17,313 nucleotides of DNA, from positions 1-17,313 of the forward strand of contig JASLGJ010000138.1 of the NCBI GenBank assembly GCA_030150085.1, read 5' to 3'. The stretch is from Candidatus Elarobacter sp. Lineage in GTDB: Bacteria > Vulcanimicrobiota > Vulcanimicrobiia > Vulcanimicrobiales > Vulcanimicrobiaceae. Positions 7,222-14,526 of the stretch are shown piece after piece. The notes beneath the pieces were generated by a model. It was not told the DNA's origin. It saw only the letters and a program-made list of their open reading frames with translations, and did not search any database. The first letter of the stretch is position 1. Each line of letters begins with the position of its first letter. The position numbers and the translations under genes were made by a program.

Positions 7222-9197
7222 GCCGCCGCGGCCGGGCGCCAGCGCCGGTACAGCGCGACCGCGACCGCCCCGATCAGGATCCCGATCAGCGCGCCGTTGA
7301 CCAGCCGCAGCGCCGAGACGCCCAGCGCGGTGTGGAGGTGCGAGAACGTGTCGACCACGTCGGCCAGTCCCAGCCCGACCGCCAGCGCGAACAGCCAGCC
7401 CCAGCGCGCGCGGTCGACCGGGACCAGCGCGGGGAGCAGCATCAGGGCCGGGAAGCCGATCAGGAACTCCTTGAGCCGCGGGCGCACCTGCAGCAGGGTG
7501 GTCAGGTGCGCCCGCAGCGCCAGCTCGAAGGCCGAGGGCGCGATGTCGCTCTGGTTGCCGCTGCGCGCCAGCAGCAGGTAGCCCGCGCCGAGCAGCACCA
7601 CGCCGGCCGCGAGCTGCAGCACGGTCACCGGCTGCACCGCGAGCGCGCCCGCTTCGACCCGCGAGCCCCAGCGGCGGGTGAACACGTAGAGCAGCAGCGC
7701 GAGCAGCGGCGGCAGCGCCAGCACCAGCTTCACCCCGCTGAAGCGGTCGATCTCGGTCATGGTGAGCGGGGTGGAGAGCAGACCGATCACCACCAGCGCG
7801 CCGCCCAGCGTGACCAGCGTGGCGATCGCGACGACGCGCACGCCGTCGAGCAGCGCCGCGCCCAGCGAGGGCGCGCGCGGCGCGCGGTAGGCCGGCGCGA
7901 TCGCGGCGAAGCCGGCCAGCGGGAACGCGATCCCCCCGCCCAGCGCGAGCAGCTTGCGCACCGCCATGTCGTGGTGCAGCGCGAACCCGGCCAGCACCAG
8001 CGCGACGTCGGCCGCGGCGAACGCGATCAGCCAACGCCGGTCGCCGATCCCGAACTCGGCCAGCAGCAGCAGCACGACCGCCGGCACGGCCAAGGAGGCC
8101 AGCGCGATCTCCCACGGGCGCGTGACGAAGCGGTCGAACGGCGACGCGCTGCCCGTCTGGAGCCCCGCGCCGCGCAGGCCGAGCGCGATGCGCCGCACCA
8201 GCTCGACGTTGGTGGCCTGGATCGAGAGGCCGCCCCACTGGTGCGCGAAGGGCCGGAAGTACACCACCCGCACGTTGCGCTCGCGCGCGCCGAGCAGGTA
8301 GCGCTGCACGATCTCCTCGGGCTTGAGCTTGTCCTGCTCGGCTTTCGCGATGGCCTGCACGCGCACGGTGCGGTCGGGCAGGCCTTGCGCCAGCGTCTCG
8401 CTGCCGGCCTGGTTCTGCTTGGCGTCGTAGGTCTCGATCGTGCCGAACGCGAGCTTGTGCGCGCGCAGCGTGTTCGCCGTGTCGGGGATCGCGTCCGGAT
8501 ACCCGAGCACCTGGTTGCGCAAGCCGAAGAACACGATCGTGTGCGCGTCGTGGTGCGTCACCGCGTCGGCCACGAGGGCTTCGATCTGCGGGGCTTTGAG
8601 GCGCTCGTCGTTCTCCAGGCGGGGCAGCAGCTTGAGCCCGAGCTGGTGCGCCAGCGCGACGCGGTCGCCCGGCAGGCCCAGGCCGACCGCGCCGAAGTAG
8701 TCCGCCTGGGTGCGGATCGCGAACACCGCCGGCTTGGCCGCGCGCAGCAGGTGCACCGAGCCGGGGCTGAACTTGAGCCGGAGCTGGCGCGCGTAGCGGG
8801 CCGCGGTCGCCGGATCGTACGCGATCAGGTACACCTCGTCGGTGCGCAGGCGGTTGCCCGCCGCGAGCCGGGCGAAGACGGGATCGCGGAAGCCGGTCAG
8901 GCGGGCCTGGTTGAGCAGGGTCGTGCCGGAGTATGCCGCCGCGCCGGGTGAGGACGCGACTTGGCCGCCGAGCTCTTCCTGCACCGCGAGCGAGGTGAGC
9001 CCGGCCCGGCGCAGCGCGATCAGGAAGATGCGCTGGTCGTAGCCGTACGAGCGCGCGAGCGACTGGAAGTCCTGGTCGTCCAAGGCGATCTCGACCCGCG
9101 TCGCTCGCTGCTCGTGGCGCTCGCGCCGCAGCGCGACGAACAGGGACGCGACCAGACCGAGGGCGAGAACGATCAGCAGGAGGCGGCGGTAGGTCAC
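7218..9197 (-). CDS. DUF5693 family polytopic membrane protein
   Basis: The start is set at GTG 9197, giving 659 residues that begin MTYRRLLLIVLALGLVASLF, a signal-anchor helix. The frame stays open to 9326, but that extension runs through the terminator hairpin and leader and is unlikely to be translated. Residues from about 25 to 370 form a soluble, presumably extracytoplasmic region. It includes YGYDQRIFLIALRRAG, AVQEELGG, VLGYPDAI, a TIETYDAKQNQAG segment and VRVVYFRPF. The C-terminal part (about 375-650) holds roughly ten hydrophobic helices and ends YRRWRPAAAA. This architecture and the tight coupling to csaB match the uncharacterised DUF5693 family. A role in surface-polymer modification or export is inferred from context only. 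The weak ribosome site before the GTG leaves the exact start uncertain. Confidence 0.85.
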   Translation of the reverse strand: MTYRRLLLIVLALGLVASLFVALRRERHEQRATRVEIALDDQDFQSLARSYGYDQRIFLIALRRAGLTSLAVQEELGGQVASSPGAAAYSGTTLLNQARLTGFRDPVFARLAAGNRLRTDEVYLIAYDPATAARYARQLRLKFSPGSVHLLRAAKPAVFAIRTQADYFGAVGLGLPGDRVALAHQLGLKLLPRLENDERLKAPQIEALVADAVTHHDAHTIVFFGLRNQVLGYPDAIPDTANTLRAHKLAFGTIETYDAKQNQAGSETLAQGLPDRTVRVQAIAKAEQDKLKPEEIVQRYLLGARERNVRVVYFRPFAHQWGGLSIQATNVELVRRIALGLRGAGLQTGSASPFDRFVTRPWEIALASLAVPAVVLLLLAEFGIGDRRWLIAFAAADVALVLAGFALHHDMAVRKLLALGGGIAFPLAGFAAIAPAYRAPRAPSLGAALLDGVRVVAIATLVTLGGALVVIGLLSTPLTMTEIDRFSGVKLVLALPPLLALLLYVFTRRWGSRVEAGALAVQPVTVLQLAAGVVLLGAGYLLLARSGNQSDIAPSAFELALRAHLTTLLQVRPRLKEFLIGFPALMLLPALVPVDRARWGWLFALAVGLGLADVVDTFSHLHTALGVSALRLVNGALIGILIGAVAVALYRRWRPAAAA

Positions 9198-9217
9198 GTC
9201 CGCGCGTGTTCGCGCCG

Positions 9218-9251
9218 AAAAACAGGAAGGCCCGCCGTGAGGCGAGCCTTC
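9218..9251 (-). terminator. Intrinsic terminator in the leader of the DUF5693-csaB operon
   Basis: On the minus strand GAAGGCTCGCC (9251-9241) pairs with GGCGGGCCTTC (9236-9226) over 11 base pairs with one G-T wobble and a four-base loop, followed by CTGTTTTT. This is the clearest Rho-independent terminator in the window. It lies 20 bases before the DUF5693 start and 175 bases after the enoyl-CoA hydratase-like gene. It can therefore end the upstream transcript, attenuate the downstream one, or both. Confidence 0.85.
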
Positions 9252-9254
9252 TGC

Positions 9255-9367
9255 CGTCGCGTAGCAGGTTTCCCTACTACCGGGTGTGGGCGACGATTCG
9301 TTCGTGCCGCTTGGCACGCTGCCCACACGAGCGATGAGACCGGATTGGAAACACCCTTTCCGAATCC
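9255..9367 (-). ncRNA. Structured leader RNA of unknown class (candidate riboswitch/attenuator)
   Basis: In minus-strand order the region folds by eye as follows. P1 is GGATT plus GGAAA pairing with TTTCC plus AATCC (9367-9342), with one bulged base and loop GGGTG. P2 is an 8-bp stem, GTGTGGGC (9328-9321) with GCCCACAC (9291-9284), enclosing P3, CGTGCC-AAGC-GGCACG (9318-9303). P4 is GTAGTAGG-GAAA-CCTGCTAC (9280-9261), capped by a GNRA tetraloop. The P1 loop GGGTG is complementary to CACCC at 9286-9282, allowing a pseudoknot. CGTCGC (9295-9290) can alternatively pair with GCGACG (9260-9255), competing with P2. The terminator follows directly. I found no match to conserved cores I know (cobalamin, TPP, SAM, FMN, c-di-GMP, ydaO c-di-AMP, T-box). 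The stems are seen; a regulatory function is inferred. Confidence 0.55.
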
Positions 9368-9370
9368 CTC

Positions 9371-9400
9371 GGCGCGCTAAACGTCGGCGCGTTAAAAATC
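9371..9400. repeat. Imperfect 15-base tandem repeat in the putative promoter region
   Basis: Two adjacent copies on the plus strand, GGCGCGCTAAACGTC (9371-9385) and GGCGCGTTAAAAATC (9386-9400), agree at 11 of 15 positions. They fall between and over the putative promoter elements, so they could be an operator. They could also be chance similarity. Confidence 0.45.
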
Positions 9401-9406
9401 GGTCAA
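9377..9406 (-). promoter_or_regulatory. Possible sigma-70-type promoter for the leader and DUF5693-csaB operon
   Basis: On the minus strand TTGACC (9406-9401) could be a -35 element, followed after 18 bases by a weak GTTTAG (9382-9377). This would start transcription just before the P1 hairpin. The segment is AT-richer than its surroundings. The -10 match is poor, so this is only a candidate. Confidence 0.3.
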
Positions 9407-9425
9407 CCGTTCGTTTGCGAAGCCT

Positions 9426-10211
9426 TTACGAACGCCACGCCGGCGCGCGCTTGGCGACGAACGCGGACATGCCTTCCTGCGCGTCCTCGGCCAGCGCGTT
9501 CATCGACATCACTTCCTTGGCGTAGGCGTAGGCCTTGGACTGGTCGAGGTCGATCTGGGCGTAGAACGCGGCCTTGCCCAGACCGACCACGAAACCGGCC
9601 GAGGACGCGATCCGGCGCGCCAGCGCGAGCGTCGCGGCACCCAGCTCCGCCGCCGGAACGACGCGGTTGACCAGCCCCCACTCGGCCGCGGTGCGGGCGT
9701 CGACCGGCTCGCCGGTGAGCAGCATCTCCATCGCCCGCTTGCGCCCGATCGCCCGTGTCAGCGCGACCATCGGGGTGGTGCAGAACAGACCGATCTTCAC
9801 CCCCGGCGTGGCGAAAGTGGCCTGCTCCGAGGCGACGACCAGGTCGCAGGTCGCGACGAGCTGGCAGCCCGCCGCGGTCGCGATGCCGGCCACCTCCGCG
9901 ATCACCGGCTGCGGGATCGCCTGCACCGTTTCCATCAGCCTCACGCAGGTGTCGAAGGTGCGCCGATAGTCGTCGACGCTGCGCTCGAGCATCTCGCGCA
10001 GGTCGTGCCCGGCGCTGAACGCGGGCCCGACGCCGCGCAGGATCACCGCCTTGAGCGAACGGTCGGCGCCGATCGTCTCGAGGGCCGCGGTCAGCTCGCG
10101 CATCACCTCGAACGAGAGCGCGTTGCGCTTCTCGGGCCGGTTGAGCGTGACGGTCGCGATGCCTTCGGCATCCTCGACCACGACGTGCTGCTGCGCGGAC
10201 GTGACGGACAT
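9426..10211 (-). CDS. Enoyl-CoA hydratase/isomerase family protein (ECHDC3-like), catalytic glutamates absent
   Basis: This is a 261-residue crotonase-fold protein from ATG 10211, with a good ribosome site (TAGGAG). The CoA/oxyanion-hole segments are present: LNRPEKRNALS (residues 23-33), AFSAGHDL (64-71) and GIATAAGCQLVATCDL (109-124). Where true enoyl-CoA hydratases have two catalytic glutamates (Glu144 and Glu164 of the rat enzyme), this protein has Gln117 and Gly137. The stretch FATPGVKIGLFCTTPMVAL (133-151) is characteristic of the ECHDC3-like branch. It should still bind acyl-CoA and stabilise an enolate, but hydration is doubtful. An isomerase, thioesterase-like or other crotonase reaction is possible. 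It follows the small secreted protein gene by ten bases, with its ribosome site overlapping that stop codon. Confidence 0.88.
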   Translation of the reverse strand: MSVTSAQQHVVVEDAEGIATVTLNRPEKRNALSFEVMRELTAALETIGADRSLKAVILRGVGPAFSAGHDLREMLERSVDDYRRTFDTCVRLMETVQAIPQPVIAEVAGIATAAGCQLVATCDLVVASEQATFATPGVKIGLFCTTPMVALTRAIGRKRAMEMLLTGEPVDARTAAEWGLVNRVVPAAELGAATLALARRIASSAGFVVGLGKAAFYAQIDLDQSKAYAYAKEVMSMNALAEDAQEGMSAFVAKRAPAWRS

Positions 10212-10221
10212 GAGGCGTCTC

Positions 10222-10668
10222 CTAGAAGGTCGGGCTGGGTGCGGGCACCGGGCTTGCCATGTGACCGCCCTTGCGGCGGTGATGTTTGCCGGACGAGCCG
10301 GTCGCGGCGCCCGGGGCGGGCGAGGTTCCCCCATCGAGAGCGGAATGGTCCAGCGCGAACCCCGTATCGAGGCCGCCTTGTCTGACGGCAGAGCCGCTCT
10401 CGCGCTTGGCGGCGTGGGCGCCCATCTTCGCGGCGTCGGAGGCGCAGGCGTACTTGCCGTGCTTGGTCTTGCCGTAGTACGCGGTACCCGGCAGGTGGTA
10501 GACCTTGGTCTCGGTGTTGACCCACACCACCGGGTCGCCGGCGGCGCAGGTCACCCCGGCCGGGGACGTCGCGTCCGCCGTACCGGCGGCGGGGTGCTTG
10601 GCCGCCGTCGCACCGGACGGGATTGCGAGGGCGAGCGCGAGCGCGAGGAGCGGAGCGAATCGTTTCAC
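10222..10668 (-). CDS. Small secreted protein with a VWVNT...YH...YGKTK motif
   Basis: The 148-residue product starts at GTG 10668. A Sec signal peptide is evident: MKRFAPLLALALALA, then a likely cleavage after ATA-A near residue 22. The mature core (41-90) reads CAAGDPVVWVNTETKVYH, then YYGKTKHGKYACASDAAK. This resembles a short domain seen in many small exported bacterial proteins, related in pattern to the treble-clef/Ada-like motif at the end of some ComEA-type proteins. Cys41 and Cys75 could form a disulfide or bind metal. The C-terminal third is low-complexity (Gly, Ser, Pro, with KHHRRKGGH at 128-136). The upstream frame to 10752 lacks the signal-peptide logic and was not used. The gene is divergent from rpiA. 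Its function is unknown. Confidence 0.8.
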   Translation of the reverse strand: MKRFAPLLALALALAIPSGATAAKHPAAGTADATSPAGVTCAAGDPVVWVNTETKVYHLPGTAYYGKTKHGKYACASDAAKMGAHAAKRESGSAVRQGGLDTGFALDHSALDGGTSPAPGAATGSSGKHHRRKGGHMASPVPAPSPTF

Positions 10669-10793
10669 GAGCGGACCTTTCCCGGCGAAGAGGACGTGCC
10701 CACGCCTACGACCTCGGACGACGCGGGCCTCTCGCTCGGCCCGCGGCGGCACGCTGCGGCGGGCCGGGCGAGACCGGCCGCGAAGGCGAGCCC
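10669..10793. promoter_or_regulatory. Divergent intergenic region between the secreted protein gene and rpiA
   Basis: This 125-base stretch separates two divergent starts and must hold both promoters, but no clear consensus elements are visible. The only readable signals are the ribosome sites close to each start: AAAGG before GTG 10668 and GAAGG before ATG 10794. Confidence 0.4.
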
Positions 10794-11495
10794 ATGCTTT
10801 CTTCAGACGAGGTGAAACGAGCCGTCGCGTACGCCGCGGTCGACCGTTACGTAGAGGCCGGCACGTGCATCGGGCTGGGGACGGGAACCACCGCCAAGTG
10901 GGCCGTCGCGCGCGTCGGCGAGCGGATCGCGGCCGGCGAGAAGATCGTCGCGGTCGCGACCTCGCTGGAGACCGAGCGCCTCTGCGCCGCGGCCGGGGTG
11001 CCGCTGGTCGGCCTGGGCGAGCGGCCGGTCGAGGTGGCGCTCGACGGGGCCGACGAGGTCGCGCCGGACTGGTCGCTGACCAAGGGCGGCGGCGGCGCGC
11101 TGTTCCGCGAGAAGGCGGTCGCGTACGCCTCGGGCCTGTTCGTCGTGGTCGTCACGCCCGAGAAGCTCGTGCCGCACCTGGGCGCGTTCCCGACCCCGGT
11201 CGAGGTCGTGCCGTTCACCGCCGCGATGCTGCCCGAGGTGCTGGTCGAGACGTTCGAGGACACCTTTCCCGCCTTGACGGTGCGGCTGCGCGGCGGCGAC
11301 ACGCCGTTCGTCACCGACAACGGCAACTACATCCTGGACTGCGCCTTCGGCCCGATCGACAACCCGCTCGAGCTCGACGACGAGATCCGCCGCATCCACG
11401 GCGTGGTCTGCACGGGCCTGTTCGTCGACCTCGCCAAGGCGGTGCTGGTCGGCGAGCCCGACGGAACGGTGCGCGCGATACCGCGTCCCTGGTAG
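10794..11495 (+). CDS. rpiA: Ribose-5-phosphate isomerase A
   Basis: The 233-residue enzyme interconverts ribose 5-phosphate and ribulose 5-phosphate in the non-oxidative pentose phosphate pathway. The phosphate-binding loop GLGTGTTA lies at residues 27-34. The active-site segments DGADEV (84-89) and KGGGGALFREK (97-107) place Asp84, Asp87, Lys97 and the catalytic base Glu106 at the counterparts of E. coli Asp81, Asp84, Lys94 and Glu103. VTDNGNYILDCAFG and HGVVCTGLFVDLA near the C-terminus are also typical. ATG 10794 is preceded by GAAGG about seven bases upstream. The frame extends upstream to 10623, but that part overlaps the divergent secreted-protein gene. It stands alone on the plus strand and converges on the dehydrogenase gene. 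Confidence 0.96.
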   Translation: MLSSDEVKRAVAYAAVDRYVEAGTCIGLGTGTTAKWAVARVGERIAAGEKIVAVATSLETERLCAAAGVPLVGLGERPVEVALDGADEVAPDWSLTKGGGGALFREKAVAYASGLFVVVVTPEKLVPHLGAFPTPVEVVPFTAAMLPEVLVETFEDTFPALTVRLRGGDTPFVTDNGNYILDCAFGPIDNPLELDDEIRRIHGVVCTGLFVDLAKAVLVGEPDGTVRAIPRPW

Positions 11496-11525
11496 CGGCT
11501 CGGCCGGCGATGGCGGGCGCGAAGC

Positions 11526-11544
11526 GCGGCGGCTACACCGCCGC
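11526..11544. terminator. Weak hairpin at the rpiA / dehydrogenase convergence
   Basis: GCGGCGG and CCGCCGC form a perfect 7-bp stem around a five-base loop containing the dehydrogenase stop codon. There is no T-run on either strand. It may slow or bound both converging transcripts but is not a standard intrinsic terminator. Confidence 0.25.
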
Positions 11545-12588
11545 TGCGATCGCCTTTCCGACCTCTTCCGTCGTGGCGGTGCCGCCGATGTCGCGCGTGC
11601 GCGGGCCGCTGGTCAGGACGGTCTCGATCGCGCGCACGACCGCGGCCGCGGCGTCGGGGTGGCCGAGGTGGTCGAGCATCAGCGCGCCCGACCAGATCTG
11701 GCCGATCGGGTTGGCGATGCCGCGGCCGGCGATGTCGGGCGCCGAGCCGTGGACCGGCTCGAACAGCGAGGGGAAGGCGCGCTCGGGGTTGAGGTTGGCC
11801 GAGGGGGCGATGCCGATCGTGCCGGTCACCGCCGGGCCCAGGTCGGAGAGGATGTCGCCGAACAGATTCGAGCCGACCACCACGTCGAACCAGTCGGGGT
11901 GCTGCACGAAGTGCGCGGTCAGGATGTCGATGTGGTACTGGTCGGTCTTCACCTCGGGGTAGTCGGCGGAGACCGCCTTCACCCGCTCGTCCCAGTACGG
12001 CATGGTGATCGCGATGCCGTTCGATTTCGTGGCCGAGGTGAGGTGCTGCTTGGGCCGCTTGCGCGCCAGCTCGTAGGCGTAGCGCAGGATGCGGTCCACC
12101 CCGCGCCGGGTGAAGACCGACTCCTGCATCACCGTCTCGGCCGCGGTGCCCTCGAACATCCGCCCGCCGATCGAGGAGTACTCGCCCTCGGTGTTCTCGC
12201 GCACGATCCACATGTCGATGTCGCCCGCGCTGCGCCCGGCCAGCGGCGAGGTGATGCCCGGCATCAGCCGGACCGGGCGCAGGTTGACGTACTGGTCGAA
12301 CCCGCGCCGCATCGGGATCAGCAGGCCCCACAGCGAGACGTGGTCGGGCACGTTCGGAAAGCCGACCGCGCCGAAGAAGATCGCGTCCGCACCCTTGATC
12401 TTCTCCAGCCCGTCGGCGGGCATCATCGCGCCGGCGGCGGCGTAGCGCTCGCAGCTCCAGTCCTCGTGCTGCCAGTCGAAGCGCAGGCCGTGCTTGGCGG
12501 CGACCGCGTCGAGCACGCGGATGCCCTCCGGCACGACCTCCTTGCCGATCCCGTCGCCGGGAATCGTCGCGATCGCGTACGTCTTCAT
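11533..12588 (-). CDS. Tartrate dehydrogenase / D-malate dehydrogenase (decarboxylating)
   Basis: The 351-residue product is a beta-decarboxylating dehydrogenase related to isopropylmalate and isocitrate dehydrogenases, in the TtuC/DmlA/YeaU branch. It oxidises and decarboxylates 2-hydroxy dicarboxylates such as tartrate or D-malate using NAD and a divalent metal. Family segments are IPGDGIGKEV (9-18), GFDQYVNLRPVRL (96-108), WIVRENTEGEYSSIGG (127-142), TKSNG (187-191) with catalytic-site Lys188, GSNLFGDILSDLGPAV, and the NAD region EPVHGSAPDIAGRGIANP. It starts one base after the TRAP permease stop, so it is the last gene of the uptake operon. This supports an imported hydroxy-dicarboxylate as substrate. 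Leucine biosynthesis (leuB) is unlikely, because the GFDQYVNLRPV and WGLLIPMRR segments follow the tartrate/malate branch and no leu genes are near. Confidence 0.88.
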   Translation of the reverse strand: MKTYAIATIPGDGIGKEVVPEGIRVLDAVAAKHGLRFDWQHEDWSCERYAAAGAMMPADGLEKIKGADAIFFGAVGFPNVPDHVSLWGLLIPMRRGFDQYVNLRPVRLMPGITSPLAGRSAGDIDMWIVRENTEGEYSSIGGRMFEGTAAETVMQESVFTRRGVDRILRYAYELARKRPKQHLTSATKSNGIAITMPYWDERVKAVSADYPEVKTDQYHIDILTAHFVQHPDWFDVVVGSNLFGDILSDLGPAVTGTIGIAPSANLNPERAFPSLFEPVHGSAPDIAGRGIANPIGQIWSGALMLDHLGHPDAAAAVVRAIETVLTSGPRTRDIGGTATTEEVGKAIAAAV

Positions 12589-12589
12589 C

Positions 12590-14518
12590 CTACTGGCCTT
12601 GCCCCTTGGGGAGAAAGCCGAGCGAGATCCAGGGCACGTAGGCGATCAGCAGCAGCGCGATCACCAGCGCGCCGAGGTAGGGCAGCATCGGCTTGACCGC
12701 GCGCTCGGGCTCGGCCTTGCCGATCGCGCAGGCGCCGAAGAAGCCCACGCCGAGCGGGGGCGAGAACAGCCCCACGCCCATCGCGAGCACCGCCACGATC
12801 GCGTAGTGGACCTCGTTGATGCCCGCGGCCTTGGCGACCGGGAACAGCAGCGGCCCGAACAGCGCCATCGCCGGGATGCCCTCGAGCACCGAGCCCAGCA
12901 CGATGAAGAGCACGATCGAGAGCAGCATGATGCCGGCTCTGCCGCCCGGCGCGTGGCCGAGGATGTCGGCCAGCTGCTGGGCGAAGCCGGACTGGGTCAG
13001 CGCCCAGCCCATCGAGGTGGCGGTCGCGATGATCAGCAGGATCGCGCCCGAGAGCGCGACCGTGTCGACCAGCGTCGGGTAGAGCAGGCGCCACTTGAAC
13101 TCGCGGTAGACGAGCACCCCGACCAGCAGGGTGTAGATGATGCCGACCACGCTGACCTCGGTCGCCGTCGCGATCCCCGCGACGACGAAGTAGCGGATCA
13201 GCAGCGGCAGCAGCAGGCCCGGGATCGCGATCAGGAAGGCCCGCCCGATCACCGCCGGCGTGGCGCGCTTGGCCAGGGTGACGTTGTCGCGCTTGGCGTT
13301 CCACAGCGCGACGAGGATCAGGAAGATCGAGCACACGACCGCCGGCAGCAGGCCGGCGGTGAACAGGGCCGCGATCGAGACCCCGGTGACCGAGCCGATG
13401 ATGATCAGCACCAGGCTGGGCGGGATCGTCTCGGCCATCGCGCCCGAGGTCGCGAGCAGCGCGATCATCTCGGTCCGCTTCTGCCCGCGCCGCTCCATGT
13501 CGGGGAAGAGCACCGGCGCGACCGCCGCCATGTCGGCGATCTTCGAGCCCGAGATCCCCGAGACGAGGTACATCGCGGCGACCAGCACGATCGACAGGCC
13601 GCCGCGCAGGTGGCCGACCAGGCTCGCCAGCGCCTCGACCAGGCGCCGCGCGATCCCCGCCGTCTCCATCAGCAGGCCGAGGAAGACGAACAGCGGCACC
13701 GCGAGCAGGACCAGGTTCGAGATGCCCTCGTCCATCCGCCCCACCACGGTGTTGAGCGGCACGCTGGTCACGATCGCCAGATAGCTCAGCGTGCCGACCC
13801 CGAAGGCGAACGCGATCGGGATCCCGATCGCGACGAAGATCCCGACCAGCACCACGAAGAACAGCACCAGGTTCAGGTTGCCCAGGGCGGCGAACGCGCC
13901 GCGCCCGAACCAGGCCGCCGCGCTGATCACCACCGCGCCCGCGACGACGCCCGCGACGACGCGCGGGTCGGCCTCGCACAGCCGCAGCAGCGCCAGCACC
14001 AGGATCAGGGTCAGCCCGACGATGATGGCCAGCACCACGTAGGAGCGCGGGATCGAGAGCGCGGGCGTGATGTCGATCTGCTCCTGGGCGAAGAACTTCA
14101 GGCTGGGCGGGAGCAGCTCGATCACGAAGATCGCGACCACCACCGACGAGATCGCCTCCAGGATCGCGGCGGCGCGGGGCGAGGCGCGCCGGACCAGCAC
14201 CGAGAGCCGGATGTGCTCGCCGCGCCGGTAGGCCACCACGCTGCCGAGCATCGCCAGCCACAGGAACAGGATCGTCGCCAGCTCGTCGCTCCACACCAGC
14301 GGCGACTTGAGCACGTAGCGGGTGAACACGCCGGCGGCGAGGATCACGACCTCGATCGCGACCAGCAGCGCGGCGACCGGCTCGGCCACCCCGCCGATGA
14401 CGCGGTCGATCGCGCGCGTCCAAGCCCGGCGGTACACGTAGCGCCCGCCGTGCACCGCCGGCGGCGCTTCGGCTTGCAGGTCGGCCGCGGCGGCCGTCGT
14501 CACGGAAGCAGTCGTCAC
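12590..14518 (-). CDS. TRAP transporter permease, fused small and large subunits (DctQ-DctM)
   Basis: This is a 642-residue integral membrane protein. After a short N-terminal tail, a four-helix DctQ-type domain spans about residues 45-190 (VFTRYVLKSPLVWSDELATI is its signature). The DctM domain runs from about 215 to the end, with many helices and conserved parts such as VPLFVFLGLLMETAGI, SGISGSKIADMAAVAPVLFP, ATSGAMAETIPPSLVLIIIG and FSPPLGVGFF. Together with the binding protein it imports a carboxylate driven by an ion gradient. The start is GTG 14518, preceded by TAGGAG overlapping the dctP stop; the frame is open to 14566 inside dctP. A second in-frame GTG at 14503 is an alternative start. 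It lies between the binding protein and the dehydrogenase with almost no spacing. Confidence 0.93.
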   Translation of the reverse strand: MTTASVTTAAAADLQAEAPPAVHGGRYVYRRAWTRAIDRVIGGVAEPVAALLVAIEVVILAAGVFTRYVLKSPLVWSDELATILFLWLAMLGSVVAYRRGEHIRLSVLVRRASPRAAAILEAISSVVVAIFVIELLPPSLKFFAQEQIDITPALSIPRSYVVLAIIVGLTLILVLALLRLCEADPRVVAGVVAGAVVISAAAWFGRGAFAALGNLNLVLFFVVLVGIFVAIGIPIAFAFGVGTLSYLAIVTSVPLNTVVGRMDEGISNLVLLAVPLFVFLGLLMETAGIARRLVEALASLVGHLRGGLSIVLVAAMYLVSGISGSKIADMAAVAPVLFPDMERRGQKRTEMIALLATSGAMAETIPPSLVLIIIGSVTGVSIAALFTAGLLPAVVCSIFLILVALWNAKRDNVTLAKRATPAVIGRAFLIAIPGLLLPLLIRYFVVAGIATATEVSVVGIIYTLLVGVLVYREFKWRLLYPTLVDTVALSGAILLIIATATSMGWALTQSGFAQQLADILGHAPGGRAGIMLLSIVLFIVLGSVLEGIPAMALFGPLLFPVAKAAGINEVHYAIVAVLAMGVGLFSPPLGVGFFGACAIGKAEPERAVKPMLPYLGALVIALLLIAYVPWISLGFLPKGQGQ

Positions 14519-14526
14519 GGGGGCTC

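Noticed and set aside
9198..9326. N-terminal extension of the DUF5693 protein to 702 residues
   Set aside because: The extension would be translated through the 11-bp terminator hairpin and leader, is compositionally unlike the protein, and would bury the signal-anchor helix.
9255..9367. Known riboswitch classes (cobalamin, TPP, SAM-I, FMN, ydaO c-di-AMP, ykkC)
   Set aside because: A GTAGGGAAACCT segment recalls part of the ydaO aptamer, but the ACCCGACAGCTAAC-type core is absent, and none of the other class-defining strings were found. A covariance search was not possible here.
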